Shown: positions 29,740 to 40,673 of the stretch, one piece after another
Layout of the letters: each line of letters starts with the position of its first letter
Numbering within the stretch: the first letter of the stretch is position 1
NCBI GenBank assembly: GCA_030374805.1
Contig: JARGSG010000125.1
Coordinates: 82,251-146,250 of the forward strand
Source of the DNA: Gracilaria gracilis
Taxonomy: Eukaryota > Rhodophyta > Florideophyceae > Gracilariales > Gracilariaceae
Length of the DNA stretch: 64,000 nucleotides
Reading direction: 5' to 3'
Translations under genes and position numbers: made by a program
The notes under the pieces: model-generated
Seen by the model: the letters and a program-made list of their open reading frames with translations, nothing else
The model's database searches: none
Told to the model about the DNA's origin: nothing

Positions 29740-30194
29740 TGTAATAATTGATTTAATACCAAACTTTGGACTTAATTTTATTGAAAGAATACTTTATTAC
29801 TTTCAATAAATTGGACTTACTTTTGAGACATGCAAACTTTTGCAAACTTGGTATACTTTCAGACTTTAGTAAACTTTTAGAAAACACAAATTTAGAACAT
29901 TAATAAAGTATTGTTTATTATAATGTAGGAAGCCTTGCTGGCGGAGAAGGCACTAAGGGGCACTTCTGTCCGTTCGAGGCGTGGGGCCAGAGAGAAAGGA
30001 GACGGTTGCGCGGTCCGGCGCGGCGCTTTTATAGAGAGATGAGAGCGCCGCGCTACGGCGCAATCATCTCCTTTCCGCGCCGGATTGCGTGCAGGGCTGC
30101 CATAATGGCCGCCGCATTGCGCGCCATGTTGGCAGCTGGGCCACAATGGCGCGCCGTGAGGCGGCCATTATGGCATTGCCTGTAATCCATAACA
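29740..30194 (-). repeat. 5' LTR of element A
   Basis: Near-identical copy of 23213-23669. Visible differences are a C/G change near the start and a two-base shortening near 29828. It contains the TATAAAAG box and should drive element transcription on the minus strand. Confidence 0.95.
30026..30033 (-). promoter_or_regulatory. TATA box in the 5' LTR of element A
   Basis: TATAAAAG on the minus strand, followed by GC-rich sequence with dyad symmetry. It is the only strong TATA match in the LTR. Confidence 0.55.
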
Positions 30195-30335
30195 TTACGC
30201 CACCGTTGCCACGCTACACTCCTTCTAGCGGCCTTCAACAACACCGCAAGGAAACCACAGCTCTTTTTCAAGACTGTAATCTCCCGACGAATTTTATGAA
30301 GATTTTGGGATGAAAAAAGCCTCTCCATACCGTTC

Positions 30336-31400
30336 CTAACGCCTTATTGCGCACATATGCTCATGATGGCGATGAAGTATCTGCCTCCTTTCTTTCTCAA
30401 TAACTTCTTTCTTCTCCTTTTCTTGTGTTGCCGCCATGTTTTTCTCGTTCGACAAATCCCAAAACTTTTCACTAAGTTTTGGCAGAGAATGCGCCACTTT
30501 TGTCGTTAAAACAGCACCGTACGTAGTGTCAAGAAATTCGGATAAATAAATATGTACGTCTTTCACCATTTCTGCGAATTCTTTGTCTTCTGTCTGGTCC
30601 ATCATTGCTAACAGTTCTTTCAATGACTCAATGCGATTTGGTTCTTCGAAGCTAAAAATCCTCCTTTGTGAAAACCGACGGCAGTCATCTATAAGAGAGA
30701 TGCCTTATTTGCAAAGCCTTTCTTGATTTTTGTTATTATGAAGCATAACTGAAATGCCTTGGTTATGATCTGCGCTATGCTAAACTCATGAACGGATGCG
30801 CGGGCCCTGCGAAGAATGCAATACCCTAAATTGTGCATCTCGCAGAAATGGTGCATCATTGGCGAAAATACAACAACGCCCAGCAGCTGTGTTGTGCTAC
30901 TTTTATGGGCTGGAAGCGCGTATGTAATGACGCCGTTTTGTGCGAAAAGCTCTAGCACTGGAATGCTTATATGGCTTCGCTGCCCATCGTATATAAGAAA
31001 GATTTTGCGATTGGCGGTTCGAAATGTTGCTTGTCGTCTAACAAATTCTTAACTAAGATAAGAAAAATTCGCGGTATCAACCGACGCGATGTCTTTTCTA
31101 GCGGTAACAACGGAACGAGGAGAAAAGCATTCAGTGAATGATTAGGCAACCGCAACTTGGCCATTGCTACGACTTAGTGTGCTTTTTTAAATGACAACAC
31201 TCGTAAGACGAGGTTTTGAGGACTTCATGAATTTTCCGTATTGATGCGTAGAGTCGATATATGAGCTGTACCGCTGGTGGCAGGGTGTTGCGCTCAGACA
31301 GTTTTTGAGGTTGTACAAGTGAAATGCACGGCCTGAGCTACCGCCCAGCGGGCGTGACGGGAACACGTGTTGCACGGATATCCAGAAGGCGATGCCACCA
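30336..31400 (-). pseudogene. pogo/Tigger-like transposase, C-terminal half (decayed)
   Basis: Fragments on the minus strand read as the catalytic part of a DDE transposase: LIYDGQRSHIS near 30.99 kb (second catalytic Asp), then GVITYALPAHKSSTTQLLGVVVFSPM near 30.9 kb, the typical LPPHTSHxLQPLDVxVF block with substitutions, and a Lys/Glu-rich tail ending at 30336. Stops and frame changes separate the pieces. It is the continuation of the N-terminal half at 43.5-44.3 kb. Element B and a related solo LTR lie in between. The exact upper limit is not clear. Confidence 0.65.
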
Positions 31401-31404
31401 GCAT

Positions 31405-32039
31405 TGCTGTATTTTCTAGATATACTTGATACTTTATTTGGCCGGCGCGCTCACTGTCAGGGGCCGCGCCGAGCCCACAACTTAGTAGATTGAGCTATGC
31501 TCCCTCAGTAAATCACCCTTGTCAAGCAAGAGCTTCGTGGCTCTAACTGTCACGCCTTCGCGGACTGTTCACCTCCAGGTGGAGTAACAACCGTGTTGTT
31601 CACGTAAAGTTACCCACCCTTGTGACGGTTACAGTATTACCACTGCGTGTGTGTGTCGTGCCGACTACTGTCGTATACTCGCCCCAGTATTGGATTTCGT
31701 TTGTGTGTTACGCACCTATCCTCACTCTTGTAGACACCTTTGCCCCTTTTTGGGTTTGTTCCACTGCCCACTCTCACGTGGCTCGCCGTCTGACCTCGCG
31801 TCGTTGCCGTTCCACTCTTACGAGGTTCAGTCCTGAGAGCGCTCTTCGCACGTGTCCCTACACGGTAGCCGGTGCGCACTGTACACTCCGACGCTCGCCG
31901 TGATGGTTTGACCTCGGTTTACACCCGGCTAGTCGTGTCAATCCTGGAGTGCTCCGTTCGCTGTGCTACCTCCCCGAGAGGAAGGTTCCGAACCTCTTCG
32001 TGGCTGTTTTGCTTTTCCCGCCAAAGGCGTTGCACTACA
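31405..32039 (+). repeat. Diverged solo LTR of the element B family
   Basis: From about 31900 the sequence parallels the end of the element B LTR (CCTCGG...TACACCC, GTGCTACCTC, CGTGG...TTGCACTACA) and ends with the same GCACTACA at 32039. Earlier segments (CAGTAAATCACCC..., CTAGATAT...) also parallel it. No internal retroelement sequence follows: at 32040 the transposase remnant resumes. The left end is uncertain. Confidence 0.6.
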
Positions 32040-32076
32040 TTTTTCGTAGACGGGTTCCCTGAAAAACAAACATTGC
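32040..32076 (-). pseudogene. Small transposase fragment between two insertions
   Basis: Read on the minus strand and joined to the sequence right of element B, these 37 bases continue the pogo-like transposase as GTAMFVFQGTRLRK, matching the conserved 'FKGxRLRK' position. The piece is trapped between the solo LTR and element B. Its last five bases, ATTGC, are the target duplication of element B. Confidence 0.7.
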
Positions 32077-32867
32077 TGAAGTGCAACGCCCTCCTTGAGG
32101 GATTCCCGTGACTTAGTTATTTCCGACATGTCGGCTGGGTTAATTATGACTACATACGATGGCCACGTTGCTGGATGGGACACGTGGGACACGGCAGAGT
32201 CCAGGAGGTTGGCACAGCATGGCTGGTAATTCTGCACCCTTTATGGGGGTATTCTAGATTATTATGGTACTTGCCGTACAGTACGGGAGGCGAGCTACAC
32301 TACTTAGTGCGCCGGCAACTCTCCCGTCGCACCCAGTAAACCTCCCCCAACCAGGGTTTTGGCTCTAGACTGCTTCGCCTTCGGCGGTACTCAACTCCTC
32401 CTTGGAGGGATATCCCGTAGCCTACGGACTGTCTATCCTCCCTGCATTCCCTAAACGAACCCACTATTGGGAGTATTTACCAATCGCTGTCGCGTTCGCC
32501 CTTGTATAAGGTTTCCACCGGCTTTGCCGTATCCTTAACGACATCTTGTGGACTCCCCTTTTTCTTTTCTTTCCCTTTTTCCCCTTGCTTTTGGGTGGTT
32601 ACTCCGCCACTCGCAGCCTGTGCTGACACCGCGTCGCACTCGCCACACTGTGGACACTTCGCCTCCTTGGTGGATAACACACACACGCCGCTCACGCGGA
32701 ATACCTTCTTGTCTCACCTTCCTATGCTCGTCGTGAAGGGTGACCTCGGCCTTACACCCCGACTTAGTCTTGTCATCCCTGGAAGGGTTCTGCTTGCTGT
32801 GCTACCTCGTGTGAAGAAGATCCCGAACTTCTTCGTGGTTCTTTCCCCATTGGGGCAGTGCACTACA
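32077..32867 (+). repeat. 5' LTR of element B
   Basis: 791 bases, near-identical to 42725-43521. A TATAAG word lies at 32505-32510. The 3' copy is six bases longer because of one extra unit in a TTTTCT run. Confidence 0.95.
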
Positions 32868-32870
32868 AAC

Positions 32871-32883
32871 TGGTCTCCCGACC
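32871..32883 (+). other. Primer-binding site of element B
   Basis: TGGTCTCCCGACC starts three bases after the LTR; TGG pairs with a tRNA CCA end. The related copy at 46082 has TGGTCAACCGAC at the same place. I cannot name the tRNA. Confidence 0.6.
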
Positions 32884-32977
32884 TAGAAGATTGTTGGTGT
32901 GTTGCTTTCCCTCTTTGAGGTGACTTATCTACTTTTCTGGAAGATTCCGTGTTTCTCCCGTTGAACGCTTCTTACCG

Positions 32978-35149
32978 ATGTCTCGGAAGCCACCTCGTGC
33001 GGAGCCGGCAGTTACCCGCAGCCGCTCCCACGATGGTGGGGATGTTCCCGCTGATCGGGTGATTTCCAACATCCCGATTCGGGCTGGTTCAACCCTCGCC
33101 GCGAAGGTTTCCTCTCGGACTTCGAGCCGACACCGGGAACCCCGGGACCTTCCGTTGCCTCCGTTGGCCAACTCCAGAGACGAAGCTGGCCCGGCTCCGG
33201 CCGTTGCTGGTGCACCGCCTGTGCCCCAATCAACTTCCGCTGCCGCGGCAATACAGCCCCGTCAGGAGGTCGCCAACACCTCCCAGGGGACTTCCCTGGA
33301 GGACCAGGTACGCACCTTGCGTGCCGCCCATAATGCCCTTGTAGGGGAGTTTCGAGCCCTCCGTGAGGTGGTCGAGAGTACCTCTGCAGAGGATGTTGCT
33401 GAAGACCTCCGCGTACTGCGGTCTGATGTCAACAAAATGTTGGAGTGTTTGGGTTTGCCCACCGCCTTCGTTGAAGGGATTGAGGAGCGATTCAATCGCG
33501 TCCGCGCCCGTCTGGAGACGTTGGAGCAAACCATAATAATGGATAAAGACTCTCCGGATGATCCGGTTGTTGCCGTGTCACAACGCGACCAGCGCGCTAG
33601 AACAGGCAAACGCCGCCGTAGGCGAAATTCCAAACGCTACAACGATCATTCGGATACACCGACCTCGTCGGATTCCAACCCGAGTCACTCGGATGGGTCT
33701 ACTTCTTCAGACTCCGAGTCGGAGGATGGTCGCCGCGGGCGTTCTTCCCGCTCAAAGCAGTCTTCTGCCTCCGAGGGGGCGATCCGCTCCCGTACGAAGG
33801 GTAGAAGACACTCCGGACTCCGGGAATTGAAACCTACGAATAGGATGTATCGCAAGTTACTTTCGTACCGATACTATCGGTTGGAAGACTCCTCTCTGGA
33901 GCGTACACCTCGTGGAACGGGAAGAGTGAAGGATTGTATCAAGCGAATGCAGCTCTCACTCCGAAACCAGACTTTTTCTGGAGACGACCCAATCCTGGTG
34001 TTAGATTTTCTTGCCCGCTTTGTCGCGGAAGCCGATATACTCGGGATGAACGAAGGACAAGCCTACGTGGCGCTGCCGTACTTTTTACGGGGGGTGGCCG
34101 AAGACCAGTATCACTCTGTAAGAGGTTCCACCAGAGCCTCCGAAGGAGGGGTGACGTGCTGGCCCGAAGCCGTCCAATAACTCTTGAGGTCATACGCGAC
34201 AAATGACGCCATTCAGTCCGCGATCCTCGCTTTGAGGGATACACGTCAGCGCCCCGACGAGGTTGAAAACGATTATTCGGTACGCCTTAACAAGGCTTTC
34301 CACCGCTGTGGTAATGTCTACCCCGCTGGGGAACGTTGTGCGATGTTCATCGATGGGCTGAGCCCAGCCATCAAGTCACTCGTTGCCCGACGTCGGGAGG
34401 ACAAGCCGAGGATTACCTACCTTGAGTTGGTCCAAGCCGCACGTGCGGAGGGTGATGCAGTACGTGCTCAGGTTCCTCATTCGAGGTCGAAGTCCGCGAA
34501 AGCGCTGGTGATGGAGGACCGCTCCCCGTCGCTCTCGCTGGTAGCGGCTGAACACCCTCAACAGGGATATGACAACGTGCAGTTGGCGCACGGCGAAGTC
34601 CTCTCCGTACCGACTACGGAACTCCCGTCAACGACGGAGACCACGTTCGATACAGTGCTGGCAGACCCAGCGCTGTACGCGGACAACCGTCGTGTGACGG
34701 CGCCTTCAATCCCATATTCGAATGGAGGTACCCGTTTTCAACGGCCTGGGTGGAGGGACCCACGCCCTGTCGTTCGTTTCACCGGTATTCGGAAGGATAA
34801 CCTGCAAGCAGGACTGTTGCGACTGATATGTCACCTGTGCTACACGCACGGTCACACATCGCCACAGTGCCTCCTCTCACTGAGGGAAATGGCTAAAGTA
34901 GTGTCGAACTACGAAGCCCTGACCCCAGAGGAGAAGCGCACAGTGCCCATCGCATCGTACTTGCGCGCGAAGTTGGACCTTTCGCATGCTCTCCCGCCTG
35001 CGCGGTCCGCGCCGATGAAGTCGGTTGCCCCCGCCCAGCAGGCGTACGTTCTAAACACCACTCACGTGGAAAACCCACAGCGAGGAATCCAAGCCCTCGT
35101 TGTGGAGGAGCCTGAGCAGCCGCCGCAGGCGGATGCCCAGGAAAACTAA
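32978..35149 (+). pseudogene. gag: Element B Gag with one in-frame stop
   Basis: About 723 codons from MSRKPPRAEP. The N-terminal part is disordered, followed by a helix/coiled-coil region (LEDQVRTLRAAHNALVGEFRALREVVE), a basic/Ser-rich segment (KRRRRRN...), the capsid-like region and a canonical C-x2-C-x4-H-x4-C knuckle (CHLCYTHGHTSPQC) near 34830-34870. A TAA at 34178-34180 interrupts the frame where the copy at 47.4 kb has TAT (Tyr), so it is probably a nonsense mutation. The rest continues in the same frame. The final codons GAA AAC TAA ATG-overlap are discussed under the frameshift finding. Confidence 0.88.
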
Positions 35150-38100
35150 TGAAGGGAGTCTCCCGTCAGGGAGAGGCGCCCTCAGAGTCGAGGTTGAGGA
35201 CGCCCGACGCGTCGTTGCCTCGCTCCCCGGTGAAGATCCTGTCAAGGAGTGACACCGCTGACGCGGATTCAGAACACTTGGGTGTTCTGCGTCGACCGTG
35301 GATACGGGTAAAGAATAACCGGATCCCGGATAGAATCATGGTCATGGCCAAGCGAAACTATAAAGTTTACGCTGATCTCGGCCTCAACCCCCAGTTTCTG
35401 GTAAGATTTCTAACTGTTCTGGACACAGGTGCTGGCCCGAACTTCGTCGTAGAGTCCGTATTGCCCCCGCTGGTGCGGTCTCGTATCCGCTCCGAAGCGG
35501 TCCCGAACGTCGCTGACGCGGATAACAACCCGTTATCAAAGGTGGGAACCGTCGACTTGGTCGTCCGGTTGGGCACCTCTATGGTGAAGCTCGACTTTGT
35601 CGTTTGCCGTTCGTTGGCTGCGCCAGTTATACTGGGATGCGATTACTGCGACAGGTTTGTCGAAGCAATCTGGCCCCGCCTCAGGCGTGTAGAACTCGAC
35701 GACGGATCATCGGTACCGATTGTCCGTCGACCGCTTAAACGCGCTTCACAGAAGCAGGTTCCGCTGCCTGCTGCGCAGGAACCATCGCCCGACACGCGGG
35801 AGTCCACGAAGCTCCGCGTTGCCGCGTCGGTTACTATACCGCCGGAGTCCCAGGTTATGGTGAAGGTCAACTCCCGTCAACACGGCATTCGGGTCGTACA
35901 GCCCCTTTCCTCGTTGAACGAGAAGTGTCGACTCGCCGTTGCAAACGGAATTGTGCAGGTGCACCCGGATACTCCGTTTCGAATCTTGGTTGCCAACCTT
36001 GGCACCAAGCCCCGGTATCTGGTAAAGAACCAAGCGATTGGATCAGTCACCCCGCACCCGCTCGCGATGCTCCCGACGCGGATGACTGCTGCCGATGTTC
36101 TCGGATTGGTTACCTCCAAGGAGGGAGACAGTTCAGAGAACCCCGACGTTTCGTCTAAGGGGGGGGGAGGACACCGCCGTTTCAACGGAGAAGTCGCCGA
36201 ATGATTCGGATTTGCAACCTGTTTCCGACACAGGACAGCGTCGTCCCACAAGCTACGACCGGCTTGACCCGGTGAAGGCTCTCGAAGAGCTGGACCTCGG
36301 TCATGTACCGAATTCGCACCGCGATCGACTCCGTAAAATGCTACGGGAATTTACCACTATGTGGGATGGCTCTCTTGGAGAGATTTCTGCGACGGAACAC
36401 CGTATCGACTTGTTGCCGAACGCGCGTCCGGTTGCGCAACCCCCGTACAGGGCAGGACCGAAAGCTCGGGAGGAGGAGTAGTTCCAAGTGGACAAGATGC
36501 TCCGCGCCGGGGTGATTGAACCCGCTCAGTCACCCTGGGCTTCTCCAGTTGTACTGGCATTGAAGGCTGACGGCACGTGGCGATTTTGTATCGACTACCA
36601 CCGGCTCAACGCCGTAACTGTACGGGACAGCTACCCCATACCGCGTGTGGAAGAGTGCATTGACTCGCTTGGCGATGCGACCGTGTTCACGGCGTTGGAT
36701 GCCAATTGGGGATATTGGCAAGTACCTGTAAGGGAAGAGGACCGCGACAAGACAGCGTTTGTCTGTCACTCTGGGTCCTACCGCTTCAGGCGGATGCCGT
36801 TTGGTTTAACCAACGCCCCCGCTACGTTTCAACGAGCGGTCGATATCCTGCTCAACAGGTTCAAGTGGCGGTCGTGTTTGGTATATCTGGATGACATCAT
36901 CGTCTTCTCAGATAACCTCGACGACCACTTCACCCACGTGCGGGAAGTCCTAACCGTGTTACGGGATGCTGGTATTACCCTCAAGCTGAGGAAGTGTGAG
37001 TCCTTTACAGATACAAGTATCTGGGACACGTAATTCGTCCTGGACGGCTGTCGATCGAGGAAGCTCGCGTCAAATCCCTCGTTGAGGCAAAGCAACCCCG
37101 TACTCAGACGGAACTCCGGTCCTTTCTGGGGATATTCAACGTCTATCGACGGTTCATTCCGAACTTTTCGGACATCGCGGCGCCGCTTAACGCGCTACTG
37201 CGTAAAGGACAGGCACCGAAACTGGAACCCTTAACGCCCGCGCAAGCGGATGCGTTCAACTCCTTAAAGGAGGCTGTCACGTCAGCACCGATCCTATCGT
37301 TACCCAAATTGGGATTGCCGTACTCCATGGATACGGACTCGAGCGACTACCAAGTCGGTTGCGCTCTTTTCCAAACCACCCCAGAGGGGGAACGGAAGCC
37401 AATTGGTTATTGGTCTCGTTCGCTGAACGTTCACGAACGGAACTACTCTGTATCAGAAAAAGAGTGTCTCGCCGTTGTGTGGGCGCTTTCCACTCTCCGC
37501 CCCTATCTTATGGGTGTTCACTTTACCGTATACACGGATCATTCCTCATTGAGGTGGTTGATGAATATCTCCGATCCATCGGGCCGCCTTATGCGGTGGA
37601 GACTCCGCTTAGCGGAATACGACTTCACAGTCATATATAAGAAGGGAGCCTTGAACACTCAGGCTGATGCGCTTTCGTGTCTACCCACGAGTAGGGAAGC
37701 CCTCGAAACCGAAGATGATGAAATCCCGTGCTTCGTCGTGGACGGAATAGAACCGGAAGATCCGGATTGGCCGGAAGGTCCGGATATGGATGCTGACTTT
37801 GACGAACTTCTCGCCTCTGGCGAGGGTGCCACTGAGAAACCCCCACCGGGGAATTTTGTTCCCATTACTCCAGAAGAACTGGTAAGAGAGCAGTTCGGAG
37901 ACCCCTTTTGTGTAGGGATACGCGCCCATCTTAACGGTGGTGCAGTACTCCCTTTCGAAGTGAACGACCGAGGATACCTCATAAGGACAGTTGAGGCAAA
38001 CCCACAAGTCGTGGTTCCGCATTCCTTTCAGTCGCGGGTGTTGCATTTAACCCACTACCCGAACATCGGTGGTCACGCCGGAGGCCGGAAGCTTTATCTC

Positions 38101-40521
38101 ACCCTAAGAAGGGACTTTTACTGGCCCGCCATGGCGGTGGATTACTACGCCACGGTACGCTTCTGTACAGAATGTGCAAAAAACCGAGTTAAACTTCGGA
38201 AGAACAGCAAGGCACTGAAGCTTTTCCCCGCCAGGGCACCGCTTGAGTTTGTCGCGATCGACATTCTCGGACCACTCCTCACAACGAGGCGGGGCAACAA
38301 GTTTTTACTTGTCATCACCAACCGCTTCTCGAAGCTGGTTCGGACAGTCCCTCTTCGGAGGATATCCGCCTTCACGGTGGCTAACGCGTTCGCTACCCAT
38401 TGGGTATTTGCGTATGGACCTCCAGTGGAGTTGTTATCCGACAACGGAAAGCAGTTTGTGCCCAGGTTCTTCCAGGATGTGTGTCGCATCCTGGATGTAA
38501 AGAACCTGTTCACAACTACTTATCATCCCCAATGTAATGGGCAAGTCGAACGGTTTAACCGGACAATGCTCGCATCTCTGCGTTCGTACGTTGCTGACCA
38601 CCCAAAGACTTGGGATCTGTACACTGATGCGATTACCTTCGCCTACAACACTCAGGTTCACCGGACTACCAGGGTATCGCCATTTGAGTTGGTACTATCC
38701 CGTTCGGCCCCGCCTGTAGCGTTGGAACCGCAATCTACGCTTGGAACCTTCCCATCCGTGGGCGACTACGGTAACAATTGGAAACAATGGCTAACCAAGT
38801 TGGTTCCCGCTACGCGGAAGTCTATCGAACGTGCCCAGGCCGCTTACAAGCGTGATTTTGACAACCGCTTACGGCGTCCTGACACTCCGCCAATCGCGGT
38901 TGGTAACTACATCTATGTACGAAAGGACTATAACCCGGAACGGGAATGGCGTCACAAACTCTCGCCAGTGGAGGACGGCCCCTTCCGGGTGATCTCTACA
39001 ACTACCGACACTGTTGTGGTGAAGATGGGAGATACGCACGAGCGGTTATCCCGCGATCGCGTTTTCCTGGCCCCTCCACCCTCGTCGGAGATAGTACTGG
39101 ACAGTAATTCCGTTTCTACGGGTACAGCAATACCGGACAATCCGGGAACATCTGTGGTCGAACGACCTTCAGTTCTACCACACCCCACCCGGGGCCTCTT
39201 AGATATTCCGATGTTATCGGAAACGCCGGCACAGCCGGAACACTCAGGCTTACATGGCTCAATGCCTTCTTCTTCTACCGCCCATAGTAGGATTACCACC
39301 CGCCAAGCGGGACCCCCAACGCACCCCCCCCTTGATCCGTCTAAGGAGGAGGAGGAAAACAGCTGCTCCGATAGAGATCTTTCGCCGTCGCAACGGAATT
39401 CACGCCGTGAAGCACGGGAAGGTGCCGCAGGATCGCTGCCGCTCTCGCGGAACGACAGTCGAGCTGCAGTGCCAAGCCCCCCTCAGGGTGTGTCGTCCCC
39501 GAGCGTCGACGAACCCTCCTTGGAGGCAGTTGAACCTGCATCGCAGTTGCCGCAGCACCTGGAGAACACCACCCCTTCGGGGAACGTTCGTAAGCACCTG
39601 TCAGTGGCGCCCTCCGGACGGGAGGACGCTGTGGCAGAAGAACCCAGCACTGGGAATGCAACACCTCGTGGCGAGGCAACTACCCCCATGCAGGGCAAGG
39701 CGCGCTTGCGCAGTCGCACTCCGAGCGTCTCGGTAGAACCTGGCACTCCCAGCACGACACCGGCCGCTCCGGAGTTGGCACCCGTCTACGACGGCACACT
39801 ACGCCCGACCAAGTCGAAACCTCCCAAAGTAGCGGGCACAGCGCCGGCTGTACACGCCCCACACGGGAAGAGTGCTGTACACGCCCCACACGGGACCAGC
39901 ACAGCACACACCGGCTTACCGGAAATAGCCACCGCACGCGGGGTGCCACGCCAGCAGGGCACGGTGCAGCCGTTGAAGGGTCCACGCGCCAGGAAGGCGG
40001 ATTGGACTAGGGCAAATTCTAGCCAACCATTGTTGGAGTCACGTGCCCGTACGCGGCAGAACGCACCGCACGCGCCCCTTTCCGCTGAGCGCGGAGCACC
40101 CCCGCCGGGGGATACGACGACAACGTCATCGCCAAGGCGGATCAACCCACGCAGACTTGCAATACGGGAGGACTACCACCCAAGTGGGATACCAGCACCC
40201 TGTAGGGACGGCACCGATACCACCTTGGTGGGCCCCGACACCCTCTTGAGGGACATTTTCCCCCATGAAGGGACCGCTCCACGCGAAGTGACGACAACAC
40301 GGCAAGGCCGGGAAGTGTACGTGCAGGAGTACGTCGTCGACCGAGTAATCGGGCATTCCTACGACGGGAACGGCGACCTGCTCTACCGCGTCCGTTGGTA
40401 CGGCTATGGCCCCGAAGGGGATACAGAGGAACCGATCGAACACTCCCCCGATCACGGGTCGTACAGTATCACCGGCGCGCCGGCACCGCACTACCAGGAA
40501 CGCTGGAAAGAGCCCAAGTAA
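35149..40521 (+). pseudogene. pol: Element B Pol: protease, RT, RNase H, integrase, chromodomain, with three lesions
   Basis: In the -1 frame relative to gag, starting at the ATG that overlaps the gag stop (TAATG). Protease DTGAGPN lies near codon 92. A frame change falls at the run of nine or ten G near 36160, a TAG at 36479-36481 just before the RT, and a one-base loss near 37011 after RT (active site YLDD near 36885). The rest is open to 40521: RNase H (MDTDSSDYQ, VYTDHSSL), integrase HHCC and DDE (AIDILGP, LLSDNGKQF, NGQVERFNR), a long Pro/Ser/Thr-rich linker with HAPHG repeats, and a C-terminal chromodomain (YVVDRVIGHS, YRVRWYGYGPEGDTEEP) near 40325-40450. Catalytic residues are kept, so decay is recent or the lesions are sequencing errors. 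Confidence 0.9.
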
Positions 40522-40673
40522 GATAATTGGTAACCGTCCAGGACTGGAGAAAAGAAGGAAGACCGAATAGAAGTATAATTGAAGAAGGACCGTCGAGGAC
40601 GGGAAGTTTACGTTGTGTTCATCATGTTGTCATGGAAAAGCCGGTCGAACCGGAAGACAACCCGGGACGGGCA

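Larger units (their letters stand above)
23213..30194 (-). mobile_element. Element A: complete Ty3/gypsy chromovirus LTR retrotransposon
   Basis: A 6982-base element read on the minus strand. LTRs are 457 bases (23213-23669) and 455 bases (29740-30194), differing at only a few positions, and start/end TG...CA on the plus strand. The 5-bp target duplication TTACG is present on both sides (23208-23212 and 30195-30199). Order from its 5' end: LTR, primer-binding site, ORF1 (zinc finger), gag, pol in the -1 frame, a small overlapping ORF, polypurine tract, LTR. A chromodomain at the end of pol places it with chromoviruses. The intact long frames and near-identical LTRs point to a recent insertion. 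Confidence 0.95.
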
